This document shows, piece after piece, positions 28,875 through 37,040 of a DNA stretch of 64,000 bases. The stretch covers positions 1 through 64,000 of the forward strand of contig NZ_JTHF01000138.1 of NCBI RefSeq assembly GCF_001043895.1. Direction: 5' to 3'. Positions within the stretch are counted from its first letter, which is position 1. Every line of letters begins with the position of its first letter. The stretch is from Methylobacterium indicum. Lineage in GTDB: Bacteria > Pseudomonadota > Alphaproteobacteria > Rhizobiales > Beijerinckiaceae. The notes below the pieces were generated by a model. That model saw only the letters and a list, made by a program, of their open reading frames with translations. It had not been told where the DNA came from and did not search any database. Position numbers and translations under genes: made by a program.

Positions 28875-30752
28875 GTGTTCGCCGACGCTCCCTCCCTTCC
28901 CGGTCCCGCCTCCGCGCCCCGGCAGGCGCTGAACCTGCGCTGGCTCGCCGGCAGCCTGCTCACCGGCGTCGCCGGCGCCGGCCTGATCGGCCTCGCGCTC
29001 TCGCTCGCCACCGTCGACGGCATCGTGCCTGTGCCGCCGGAGCGGGCGCTGCCGCCCCATGGCGACGGCGGGACGGGCGACGTCGCCCACAAGGGCGACC
29101 GGCTGGTGCGCGACGAGATGATCGTGGCGGCCAAGACCGCCTTCAAGGCACCGATGAGCGAGCGCGCCGGCGAGCGCGAGGTGATCCGGGTCCATTCCTA
29201 CGTCCAGATCGCCACCGAGCTGCCGCTGCGCGCCCCCGACGTCGCGGTGCCGCCCTTCGATCCCCTGCGCAGCGCCCGCATCGAGGCGCCGCCGGCCCAG
29301 GAGGGGGATTCCGACCCGGCCGAGACCGCCGTGACCCTGATGCGCAGCCCGCTCGCCGAAGCGCCGATCGAGGGTGACGCGCCGGCCCTCTCGGAGGCGG
29401 AGGTCGACGCGATGGTGGCCGAGACCCAGACCCTCGCCGGAGGCGCATTGCCGGCCTTCCCGGCGGAGGGCCTGCTCTCCCGGGCGCTGCGCCCGGCGGC
29501 CGTCCCCGACGAGGCCGGGCCGGAGGCGCGGTTCCGCAACATCGAGGTGCGGATCCTGCCCGAGAACCTGACCGAGATCGCCGAGACGGCGACCGCCGGG
29601 GAAGAGGCCGGGCCGCGCCTGTTCGAGGAGCGCGACCTCGTGCTCGCCAAGGACCAGAGCCTCGCCGACCTGCTCAAGCGCAACGGCGCCGGGCCGGCGC
29701 AGCTCGCCGCCCTGATGGCGACCCTGAGCGAGCGCGCCCGGACCGACCTGTCCGAAGGCCAGCACGTCCGCCTCCTCATCGCCCCCGAGAACAAGGGCGA
29801 GGACAGACCCGGCGACGGGCCGGCGCATCGCGGCATCGCCCGGGTCACGCTCTACGGCGAGGACGGCATCCAGGAGATCGTGGCGGCCAACGACCGCGGC
29901 GCCTTCGTCTCGGTGGCCCCGCCCCGCCCGGGCAATACCGCGCAGGACGACGACGAATCCGGCGTCACCCTCTACGAGAGCCTCTACGGTACCGCGCTCA
30001 AGAACGGCGTGCCGCGCCCGATCATTGAGGAGATGGTCATGGCGCTCGCCACCTCCACCGACCTCCAGCAGCGCACCAATGCGGGCGACAGGGCCGAGCT
30101 GTTCTTCACCGAGGACGAGGATGCCCGGCCCGAACTGCTCTATGTCGGCCTTCGCGTCCACGACGAGATCTACGGCCTCTACCGCTACCGGGTGCCCGGC
30201 ACGTCCGAGGTCGACTACCTCGACCCGAACGGCCGCTCGAGCCAGAAATTCCTGATGCGCCGTCCGGTGGCCGAGGGGCGGATCTCGTCGCCCTTCGGCA
30301 TGCGCCTGCACCCGATCCTCGGCTATGCCCGGCCGCATAACGGCGTCGACTGGGCGGCGACCCGCGGCACCCCGATCATGGCGACCGGCGACGGCACCAT
30401 CGTGTCGGCCGGCGCCCGCTCCGGCTACGGCAACCGGGTCGAGATCCAGCACGCCAACGGCTACACCACCGCCTACAACCACATGGCCCGGATCGCCCGC
30501 GGCATCGCGCCGGGCGCCCGGGTGCGCCTCGGCCAGGTCATCGGCGCGGTCGGCACCACCGGCCTCTCGACCGGCCCGCACGTCCACTACGAGGTCGCGA
30601 TCAACGGCCGCTTCGTCGACCCGATGAAGATCCGCCTGCCGAGCGCCCGGGAGCTGACCGGCCCGAGCCTCGCCGCCTTCCGCCAGGCCGAGGAGCAGAT
30701 CGACGCCCTGCGCCAGAAGCACGGCGGCAAGACGGTGGCGGAGCGGACGTGA
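28875..30752 (+). CDS. M23-family peptidoglycan metallopeptidase
   Basis: About 625 residues. One membrane helix lies near the start (LLTGVAGAGLIGLALSLA), then about 430 residues of periplasmic linker with LysM/OapA-like character (LADLLKRNGAGPAQLAALMA). The C-terminal LytM domain has the zinc ligands in RPHNGVDWAA (HxxxD) and STGPHVHYEV (HxH), so it looks catalytically competent. Likely role: cell-wall remodelling during growth or division. The start is uncertain. GTG 28875 avoids the hairpin array, while an ATG at 28788 lies inside it. The convergent Uma2 gene ends 6 bases away. Confidence 0.88.
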   Translation: MFADAPSLPGPASAPRQALNLRWLAGSLLTGVAGAGLIGLALSLATVDGIVPVPPERALPPHGDGGTGDVAHKGDRLVRDEMIVAAKTAFKAPMSERAGEREVIRVHSYVQIATELPLRAPDVAVPPFDPLRSARIEAPPAQEGDSDPAETAVTLMRSPLAEAPIEGDAPALSEAEVDAMVAETQTLAGGALPAFPAEGLLSRALRPAAVPDEAGPEARFRNIEVRILPENLTEIAETATAGEEAGPRLFEERDLVLAKDQSLADLLKRNGAGPAQLAALMATLSERARTDLSEGQHVRLLIAPENKGEDRPGDGPAHRGIARVTLYGEDGIQEIVAANDRGAFVSVAPPRPGNTAQDDDESGVTLYESLYGTALKNGVPRPIIEEMVMALATSTDLQQRTNAGDRAELFFTEDEDARPELLYVGLRVHDEIYGLYRYRVPGTSEVDYLDPNGRSSQKFLMRRPVAEGRISSPFGMRLHPILGYARPHNGVDWAATRGTPIMATGDGTIVSAGARSGYGNRVEIQHANGYTTAYNHMARIARGIAPGARVRLGQVIGAVGTTGLSTGPHVHYEVAINGRFVDPMKIRLPSARELTGPSLAAFRQAEEQIDALRQKHGGKTVAERT

Positions 30753-30758
30753 GGCGCG

Positions 30759-31346
30759 TCAGTCGAGTGCCGCGAGCGCGACGCTGAGCGCCGCGAGCCC
30801 GTCCGCCCGCGGCCGCAGGATCGCATCCCGGGGCAGTTCCGCCACGTCCCGGTAGCCCCCTGACGCCGGTTCGCGATGGACGCTCGCCGTCCGCTCCTGC
30901 GCGTCGATCACCCAGTATTCCCGCACCCCGTGCCGCGCGTAGAGCGCCGCCTTGCGGCCCCGATCGTAGGCGGGGCTGGAGGCCGCCACCTCGATCACCA
31001 GCAGGATCTCGGAGCCCGGGATGGTGCAGAACCCCTCGGGCGAGGCGCTGCGGGCGCTCACCGGCGCGAGCAGAAGATCCGGCTCCAGCAACAGGGTCGG
31101 CCGAAGCTGGAGCGTGCTCTCGATGCCGAGATAGATCGTGTCCGGGAGCGCCGGGACGAGACGGCGCATCAGCGCGTTCTTCACGACGTCATGCGCGAAG
31201 CCCTTCGCCGCCCTCTCGACCAACTCGCCGTCCAGGAGTTCGATCCGCTCGTCCTCGCGCAGGATCCCGGATTCCAGCATCAGCGGTAGGTCGCCGGCCG
31301 TGAAGCGGCGGGGGAGCGGGCTGTCGGGCGCGACGGGGATGGTCAA
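30759..31346 (-). CDS. Uma2-family (DUF820) putative endonuclease
   Basis: A 195-residue PD-(D/E)xK-like protein of the Uma2 group. It begins with RRFTAGDLPLMLESGIL, has the conserved RIELLDGELV, the catalytic-type LLEPDLLLAP and ILLVIEVAASS (E-x-V/A strand), then YDRGRKAALYARHGVREYWV. The family is predicted to be nuclease-like, but its biological role is unknown. It is a single gene here with no toxin-antitoxin partner visible. Confidence 0.88.
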   Translation of the reverse strand: MTIPVAPDSPLPRRFTAGDLPLMLESGILREDERIELLDGELVERAAKGFAHDVVKNALMRRLVPALPDTIYLGIESTLQLRPTLLLEPDLLLAPVSARSASPEGFCTIPGSEILLVIEVAASSPAYDRGRKAALYARHGVREYWVIDAQERTASVHREPASGGYRDVAELPRDAILRPRADGLAALSVALAALD

Positions 31347-31575
31347 ACGCTGCTCGCGGCGTGAAACGATCCCGCCGCACTATCAGGCCCGCCCCGCGAA
31401 GGCACGCGATCCACGGTTGACCGCGCCCCGCTCGCGCATCCGTCAATTGACAGACACAGCCGGCCGCCGCGAAGTTGTTATCGCTAAAAGGTGCGAGACA
31501 ACGCCCCACGCGGCGCTCGACGCGGCCGCCCCATCCCCACGGCGCCCGGCGCCGGACAACCGAACGGAAGCGCCC

Positions 31576-32043
31576 ATGATACGCCTGACCGTGAACGGCG
31601 CCGTGCGCGAGGTCGAGGCCGAGCCCGACACGCCGCTGCTCTGGGTGATCCGCGAGCAGGTCGGCCTCACCGGCACCAAGTACGGCTGCGGCATCGCGCA
31701 ATGCGGTGCCTGCACGGTCCATATCGACGGGCAGGCGGTGCGCTCCTGCTCGCTGCCGGTCTCGGGCGTCGAGCCCGGCCAGAAGATCGTCACCATCGAG
31801 GGCCTGAGCCCCGACCGCTCGCATCCGGTGCAGAAGGCCTGGGCCGCGCTCGACGTGCCGCAATGCGGCTTCTGCCAGTCCGGCATGATCATGGCGGCCG
31901 CCGCCCTGCTGGCGCAGACCCCGAAACCCAGCGAGGCCGAGATCCGCCAGGAGATCACCAACATCTGCCGGTGCGGCACCTACAACCGGGTGCTCGCCGG
32001 CATCACCCTCGCCGCCGAGGGCGGCGAGACCGGCCGCGGCTAA
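31576..32043 (+). CDS. (2Fe-2S) subunit of a xanthine-oxidase-family molybdenum hydroxylase
   Basis: A 155-residue iron-sulfur subunit like isoquinoline 1-oxidoreductase alpha (IorA). The plant-ferredoxin-type cluster uses YGCGIAQCGACTVHIDG plus a downstream Cys (RSCSLP). The second, helical-domain cluster uses QCGFCQSGMI and NICRCGTYNR. GGAAG precedes ATG 31576. It is the first gene of a seven-gene operon and passes electrons from the molybdenum site of the next gene's product. Confidence 0.92.
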   Translation: MIRLTVNGAVREVEAEPDTPLLWVIREQVGLTGTKYGCGIAQCGACTVHIDGQAVRSCSLPVSGVEPGQKIVTIEGLSPDRSHPVQKAWAALDVPQCGFCQSGMIMAAAALLAQTPKPSEAEIRQEITNICRCGTYNRVLAGITLAAEGGETGRG

Positions 32044-32054
32044 AGGAGGCTCCG

Positions 32055-34238
32055 ATGACCGACACCGCCTCCCCCGCCCTGTCCCGCCGCTTCTTCCTCG
32101 CCGGCTCCGCCGCCGCGGCCGGGGGCCTCGCGCTCGGCTTCGACCTCCCCGGCGCCGAAGCCGCCGCCACCACGATGCCGCCCGAGGTCAACGCCTGGGT
32201 GGTGGTGCGCCCGGACGAGACCGTGGTGATCCGCATCGCCCGCTCGGAGATGGGCCAGGGCACGCTCACCGGCCTCGCCCAGCTCGTCGCGGAAGAGCTC
32301 GGCTGCGACTGGGCCCGCGTCACCACCGAGTATCCGACGCCGGGCCAGAACCTCGCCCGCAACCGTGCCTGGGGCGATTTCTCGACCGGCGGCAGCCGCG
32401 GCATCCGCGAATCCTACGTCGCGGTGCGCCAGGGTGGCGCGGCCGCCCGCACCATGCTGGTCGCCGCGGCCGCACAAGACTGGAACGTGCCGCCCGGCGA
32501 GTGCCGGGTCGAGCGCGGCGTCATCAGCCATCCGGCGTCCGGGCGCTCCACCACCTTCGGCAAGGTCGCGGCCGCCGCGGGCCGGTTGGAGGTGCCGAAG
32601 GAGGTGCCGCTCAAGGACCCGAAGGACTGGACCATCGCCGGCCACCCGGTGAAGCGCCTCGACACGCTGGAGAAGACCGACGGCTCGCAGGTCTACGGCA
32701 TCGATCTCAAGCTCCCCGGCATGCTCAATGCCGCGATCCGCGATTGCCCGGTGGTCGGCGGCACGGTGAAGAGCGTCGACGCCGCGGCGGTCGAAAAAAT
32801 GCCCGGCGTGCGCAAGGTGGTGCGGGTCGGCGACAGCGCGGTGGCGGTGGTGGCCGACACGTTCTGGCGCGCCAAGACCGCCGTCGAGGCGCTCCAGATC
32901 GTCTGGGACGAGGGTCCGAACGCCGGGGTCTCGAGCGAGACGATCGCCGCGATGCTGAAGGACGGGCTCGACGCGCCGGAGGCCTTCGTCGGCAACAAGG
33001 CCGGCGACGCGGGCGCCGCGCTCAAGGGCGCCGCCAAGGTGGTGGAGGCGACCTACGCCTATCCGTTCCAGAACCACGCCACGATGGAGCCGATGAACGC
33101 CACGGCGCGTTGGACGCCGGAACGCTGCGAGGTCTGGACCCCGACCCAGAACGGCGAGGCGGCGCTCGCCGCGACGGCGGAGGCCGCCGGCCTCTCGGCG
33201 CGGCAATGCGACGTCACCAAGATCCATCTCGGCGGCGGCTTCGGCCGGCGCGGCGCCACCCACGACTGGGTGCGCCAGGCGGTGCTGATCGCGAAGGAAC
33301 TCCCCGGAACGCCGGTCAAGCTGATCTGGACCCGCGAGGAGGACATGACCCACGGCCGCTACCACCCGGTCACCCAGTGCCGGATGAAGGCGGCCCTCGA
33401 CGAAGCGGGCAACCTCACCGGCCTCCACATGCGGATCTCCGGCCAGTCGATCCTCGCCGGCATCATCCCGGGGCGGCTGGCGCCGGACGGCAAGGACCCG
33501 GTGGTGTTCCAGGGGCTCAACCCGGGCGGGGCGGAGGCCGCGATCGGCTACACGATCCCGAACCTCCTCATCGACCACGCGATGCGCAACCCGCCGATCA
33601 TCCCGGGCTTCTGGCGCGGCGTGAACACCAACCCGAACGCGATCTACCTCGAATGCTTCCTCGACGAGGTGGCGCATGCAGCCGGACAGGATCCCCTCGC
33701 CTTCCGGCGCAAGCTGATGGAGAAGCACCCCAAGCACCTGGCCGTCCTGAACGCGGTGGCCGAGCGGATCGGCTGGGACACCAAGCCGGCGGCGGGCGTG
33801 CACCGGGGCCTTGCCCAGATCATGGGCTTCGGCAGCTACGTGGCGGCCGCCGCCGAGGTCTCGGTGGCCGAGGACGGCAAGATCAAGGTCCACCGCATCG
33901 TCGCCGCCACCGATCCGGGCGTCGCGATCAACCCGCAGCAGATCGAGGCGCAGGTCGCCGGCTCCTTCGTGTACGGCCTGTCGGCGGCGCTCTACGGCGA
34001 GTGCACGGTGAAGGACGGGCGGATCGAGCAGACCAACTTCGATTCGTATCCCGTCCTGCGCCTCGACGAGATGCCGAAGGTCGAGGCGATCCTGATGCCG
34101 TCCGGGGGCTTCATCGGCGGCGTCGGCGAGCCGACCATCGCGGTGGCGGCGCCCGCCGTGCTCAACGCGGTCTTCGCCGCCACGGCTAAGCGGGTGCGTC
34201 AGATCCCGGCACGCCACACGGACCTGAAGCGCGCGTGA
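32055..34238 (+). CDS. Molybdopterin-binding subunit of a xanthine-oxidase-family hydroxylase (IorB-like)
   Basis: A 727-residue catalytic subunit. It opens with a Tat signal (SRRFFLAGSAAAAGGLALG), indicating a periplasmic enzyme. The Mo-cofactor regions include KIHLGGGFGRRGATHDWV and IPGFWRGVNTNPNAIYLECF, with the C-terminal GGFIGGVGEPTIAVAAPAV holding the active-site glutamate region. There is no separate FAD subunit, as in the cytochrome-linked IorAB group. Typical substrates of this family are N-heterocycles or aldehydes; the actual one is unknown. AAAGGAGG precedes ATG 32055. The next gene overlaps by 4 bases. Confidence 0.92.
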   Translation: MTDTASPALSRRFFLAGSAAAAGGLALGFDLPGAEAAATTMPPEVNAWVVVRPDETVVIRIARSEMGQGTLTGLAQLVAEELGCDWARVTTEYPTPGQNLARNRAWGDFSTGGSRGIRESYVAVRQGGAAARTMLVAAAAQDWNVPPGECRVERGVISHPASGRSTTFGKVAAAAGRLEVPKEVPLKDPKDWTIAGHPVKRLDTLEKTDGSQVYGIDLKLPGMLNAAIRDCPVVGGTVKSVDAAAVEKMPGVRKVVRVGDSAVAVVADTFWRAKTAVEALQIVWDEGPNAGVSSETIAAMLKDGLDAPEAFVGNKAGDAGAALKGAAKVVEATYAYPFQNHATMEPMNATARWTPERCEVWTPTQNGEAALAATAEAAGLSARQCDVTKIHLGGGFGRRGATHDWVRQAVLIAKELPGTPVKLIWTREEDMTHGRYHPVTQCRMKAALDEAGNLTGLHMRISGQSILAGIIPGRLAPDGKDPVVFQGLNPGGAEAAIGYTIPNLLIDHAMRNPPIIPGFWRGVNTNPNAIYLECFLDEVAHAAGQDPLAFRRKLMEKHPKHLAVLNAVAERIGWDTKPAAGVHRGLAQIMGFGSYVAAAAEVSVAEDGKIKVHRIVAATDPGVAINPQQIEAQVAGSFVYGLSAALYGECTVKDGRIEQTNFDSYPVLRLDEMPKVEAILMPSGGFIGGVGEPTIAVAAPAVLNAVFAATAKRVRQIPARHTDLKRA

Positions 34239-34501
34239 GGGCCTCGCTCCTCCTCGTCCTTCTCGCCACCACCCCGGCGGCGGCCTCGCCGCCGGGCGCC
34301 TCGTCCTGCTCGGGCTGCCACGGCGCTCCGGGCGGTGCGGTGCCGAGCCTCGCCGGCCATTCGGCCGACGACATCGCGGCCTCGCTCGCCGCCTTCCGGT
34401 CGGGCGCCCGCCCGGCCACGGTGATGAACCGCATCGCCAAGGGTTTTTCCGACGACGAGAGCCAGGCGATCGCCGCCTGGATCGCGGGAGGCGGCCAGTG
34501 A
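34235..34501 (+). CDS. Small c-type cytochrome (flavocytochrome c FccA-like)
   Basis: An 88-residue monoheme cytochrome. A short signal peptide (ASLLLVLLATTPAAAS) is followed by the heme site SSCSGCHGAPG and a c553-type fold. The distal Met is probably in TVMNRIAKGFSDDE. It starts at GTG 34235, overlapping the upstream stop (GTGA), and overlaps the next gene in the same way. Placed directly before the FccB-like flavoprotein, it is most likely the cytochrome subunit of flavocytochrome c sulfide dehydrogenase. It could equally accept electrons from the upstream molybdenum enzyme. Confidence 0.85.
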   Translation: MRASLLLVLLATTPAAASPPGASSCSGCHGAPGGAVPSLAGHSADDIAASLAAFRSGARPATVMNRIAKGFSDDESQAIAAWIAGGGQ

Positions 34502-35769
34502 CGAGGCTCGGCCGTCGCGCGGTGCTGGCGGGTCTCGCCGCCGCCGCCCTTCCCCGTCCGGCCCTCCCCCGTCCCGCCCTGGCGCAGGGTGCGCGCGGGC
34601 GCGTCGTCGTGGTCGGCGGCGGGTTCGGCGGCGCCACCGCCGCGCGGGTCCTGCACCGGGCCGGCCTCGCCGTCACGCTGGTCGAGCCGGCGGAGACCTA
34701 CTGGGCCTGCCCGTTCAGCAACGAGGTGATCGCGGGCCTGCGGCCGATGTCCGCGCAGGCCTTCGGCTACGACGCCTTACGGGCGAGCGGCGTGACGCTC
34801 GCCCGCACCAGCGCCGAGGCGATCGACGGGGCGGCGCGCCGGGTGCGGCTCGCCGACGGCACGGCCCTCGACTACGACCGGCTGATCCTCTCGCCCGGCA
34901 TCGCGCTCCGCTTCGACGCCCTCCCGGGATACGACGCGGCCGCCGCCGAGGTGATGCCGCATGCCTGGAAGGCCGGCGCGCAGACCGAGCTGCTGGCCCG
35001 ACAACTCGCCGCGCTGCCGGAGGGCGGCACGGTGGTCCTGTCGGTGCCGGGCAACCCCTATCGCTGCCCGCCCGGCCCCTACGAGCGGGCGAGCCTGATC
35101 GCGCATTACCTCAAGACCCGGAAACCCCGTGCCAAGCTGATCGTGCTCGACGCCAAGGACACCTTCTCCAAGCAGAAGCTGTTTCAGCAGGCCTGGGCCG
35201 CGCTCTATCCCGGCATCCTGGACTACGTGCCGCTCGCCGCCGGAGGACAGGTCACGTCCGTCGATGCCACGGCGATGACGGTCGCGACCGACTTCGAGAC
35301 CTACAAGGCCGATCTCGCCTGCATCATCCCGCCCCAGCGGGCGGCCCCCATCGCGAGCGCGGCCGGCGTCGCCGACCGTTCGGGCTGGTGCCCGATCGAC
35401 CCCGTCACCTTCGAATCGCGGCTGGTGCCGGGCATCCACGTCGTCGGCGACGCGGCCATCGCCGGCGCGATGCCGAAATCCGCCTTCGCGGCCAATGCGC
35501 AGGGGAAGGTCTGCGCCGAGGCCGTGATCGATCTCCTGGCCGGGCGGGCGCCGGAGGCGCCGAAGCTGATCAACACCTGCTACAGCCTGGTCGCGCCGGG
35601 CTACGGCATCTCGGTCGCCGGGGTCTACCACCCGGCGAACGGCGTGCTGGCGGACGTCGAGGGCGCCGGGGGCACCAGCCCGGTCGACGCGCCCGAGACC
35701 GTGCGCCGGCAGGAGGCGGTCTACGCCGAGGACTGGTACCGCACCATCACCGCAGCGGTGTTCGGGTGA
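34498..35769 (+). CDS. Flavocytochrome c sulfide dehydrogenase flavoprotein (FccB-like)
   Basis: A 423-residue periplasmic flavoprotein with a signal region (LGRRAVLAGLAAAALPRPAL). The FAD motif is VVVVGGGFGGATAARVL. The two redox-active cysteines of the family are seen in YWACPFSNEVIAG and in the C-terminal FCSD domain INTCYSLVAPGYGISVAGVY. The second FAD contact is GIHVVGDAAIAGAMPKSAF. It would oxidise sulfide or a protein-bound persulfide and hand electrons to the neighbouring cytochrome. Both ends overlap neighbours by 4 bases. Confidence 0.92.
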   Translation: MTRLGRRAVLAGLAAAALPRPALPRPALAQGARGRVVVVGGGFGGATAARVLHRAGLAVTLVEPAETYWACPFSNEVIAGLRPMSAQAFGYDALRASGVTLARTSAEAIDGAARRVRLADGTALDYDRLILSPGIALRFDALPGYDAAAAEVMPHAWKAGAQTELLARQLAALPEGGTVVLSVPGNPYRCPPGPYERASLIAHYLKTRKPRAKLIVLDAKDTFSKQKLFQQAWAALYPGILDYVPLAAGGQVTSVDATAMTVATDFETYKADLACIIPPQRAAPIASAAGVADRSGWCPIDPVTFESRLVPGIHVVGDAAIAGAMPKSAFAANAQGKVCAEAVIDLLAGRAPEAPKLINTCYSLVAPGYGISVAGVYHPANGVLADVEGAGGTSPVDAPETVRRQEAVYAEDWYRTITAAVFG

Positions 35770-36197
35770 GGCGGGGGCTGGCCGTGCTCCTCGCCCTGAC
35801 CCAGACCGCGCTCGCCCCCGCGACGATCGTCGGCGACGCGATCTCCGATCCGCTCGAGGGAAAGACCGGCGACGCGGCGCGCGGCCGGGCCGTCGCCACC
35901 GACACCCGCAAGGGCCTGTGCCCGCTCTGCCATACGGGCCTCGGCGGCGCCGGGCCGGCCGGCGACCTCGGGCCCGACCTCGCGGAGGTCGGGGCGCGCC
36001 TCTCAGAAGGCCAGCTGCGGCTGCGGCTCGTCGACGGGCGCGTCTTGAACCCCGCGACCCTGATGCCCTCCTATTACCGGACCGACGGCATCCGGGTCGC
36101 GGCCGCGTGGCGCGACCGGCCGGTGCTGGAGGCGGGCGAGATCGAGGACGTGATCGCCTACCTCGTCACCCTGAAGGGAGGGCCCGCGACGCCATGA
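35766..36197 (+). CDS. soxX: Sulfur-oxidation c-type cytochrome SoxX
   Basis: A 143-residue monoheme cytochrome from GTG 35766. After a short hydrophobic leader (GLAVLLALTQTALA) it has DAARGRAVATDTRKGLCPLC with the heme site CPLCH. It then has GDLGPDLAEVGARLSEGQL, NPATLMPSYYRTDG (axial Met) and EIEDVIAYLVTLKG. All match SoxX. Normally SoxX pairs with SoxA to attach thiosulfate to SoxY; no soxA is present here. It overlaps soxY (ATGA). Confidence 0.9.
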   Translation: MRRGLAVLLALTQTALAPATIVGDAISDPLEGKTGDAARGRAVATDTRKGLCPLCHTGLGGAGPAGDLGPDLAEVGARLSEGQLRLRLVDGRVLNPATLMPSYYRTDGIRVAAAWRDRPVLEAGEIEDVIAYLVTLKGGPATP

Positions 36198-36664
36198 CGG
36201 CCGTGCTCCACCGCCGCACGATCCTCGCCGGGGGCGCCGGCCTGCTCACCGTGGCGCTGGTGCGCCCGGGCGCCGCCGCGATCATCCGGCCGACCCGCGA
36301 GGCGACCGTCGAGGCGATCCGCCGCTTCACCGGCGGCGCCGCGATCCAGGCCGGGCGCATCCACCTCGACATGCCGCCCCTGGTCGAGAACGGCAACACC
36401 GTGCCGCTCGCCATCACCGTCGAGAGCCCGATGAGCGAGACGGATTTCGTCCACCGCATCGCGGTGTTCAACGACAAGAACCCGCAGCCGCACGTGATCA
36501 CGCTGCATCTCGGGCCGCGCGCCGGCCGGGCCGCAATCAACACCCGGATACGCCTGGCCGATTCCCAGACCATCACGGCCATCGCCGAGATGCGGGACGG
36601 CACCTACTGGTCGGCCACCGCCGACGCGATCGTGACGCTGGCGGCTTGCGTGGAAGGATCGTGA
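36194..36664 (+). CDS. soxY: Sulfur carrier subunit SoxY
   Basis: A 156-residue exported carrier with a Tat-like signal (RRTILAGGAGLLTVALVRPG) and the SoxY immunoglobulin-like domain (VENGNTVPLAITVESPMSE, NPQPHVITLHLGP, ITAIAEMRDGTYW). In standard SoxY the substrate is carried on a cysteine in a C-terminal GGCGG arm. Here the protein ends LAACVEGS: the cysteine is kept but the flexible glycine arm is lost and the tail is longer. It is probably a variant carrier. It starts at ATG 36194, overlapping soxX. Confidence 0.88.
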   Translation: MTAVLHRRTILAGGAGLLTVALVRPGAAAIIRPTREATVEAIRRFTGGAAIQAGRIHLDMPPLVENGNTVPLAITVESPMSETDFVHRIAVFNDKNPQPHVITLHLGPRAGRAAINTRIRLADSQTITAIAEMRDGTYWSATADAIVTLAACVEGS

Positions 36665-36666
36665 CG

Positions 36667-36987
36667 ATGGCCCGCGCCCTCATCAACCTGCCGAAGACCG
36701 CCAAGGCCGGCGCGGTGATCGAGATCAAGACCCTGATCTCGCACCCGATGGAGACCGGCTACCGCCCCGGCCCGGACGGGCGCCTGATCCCGCGCAACAT
36801 CATCACGGAGTTCGTCTGCGCCTATGACGGCGACGAGGTGTTTCGGGCCGATCTCTCGTCGGCGAGCGCCGCCAACCCGTACCTGACCTTCACCACCGTG
36901 GCGACGAAGACCGGCACGCTGCGCTTCACCTGGACGGGCGACAACGGGTTCTCGCAGACGGAAGAGATGCCGATCACGGTGACGTAG
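36667..36987 (+). CDS. soxZ: Sulfur carrier complex subunit SoxZ
   Basis: A 106-residue protein beginning MARALINLPKTAKAGAVIEI, followed by the SoxZ signature KTLISHPMETGYRPG, RNIITEFVCAYDGDEVFRAD and the C-terminal TGTLRFTWTGDNG. No signal peptide is present, as usual; it travels out with SoxY. I prefer ATG 36667 (AAGGA about 9 bases upstream) over GTG 36661. It is the last gene of the operon; a hairpin terminator follows. Confidence 0.92.
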   Translation: MARALINLPKTAKAGAVIEIKTLISHPMETGYRPGPDGRLIPRNIITEFVCAYDGDEVFRADLSSASAANPYLTFTTVATKTGTLRFTWTGDNGFSQTEEMPITVT

Positions 36988-36998
36988 AGGGCGCAACG

Positions 36999-37032
36999 CC
37001 GAACCCTTCCCCCTCGGCGGGGGAGGGTTCGG
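36999..37032. terminator. Convergent terminator between soxZ and fadD
   Basis: A 14-bp stem (CCGAACCCTTCCCC paired with GGGGAGGGTTCGG, one G-T pair) with a 6-base loop, 11 bases after the soxZ stop and 8 bases from the fadD stop. It has no clear T-run. Confidence 0.7.
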
Positions 37033-37040
37033 GGTGCCCG

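Noticed and set aside
31442-31451. GTCAATTGAC palindrome with an embedded TTGACA before the molybdenum hydroxylase operon
   Set aside because: The TTGACA is -35-like, but no -10 sequence stands at a proper distance, and a 10-base palindrome alone is too short to call an operator.
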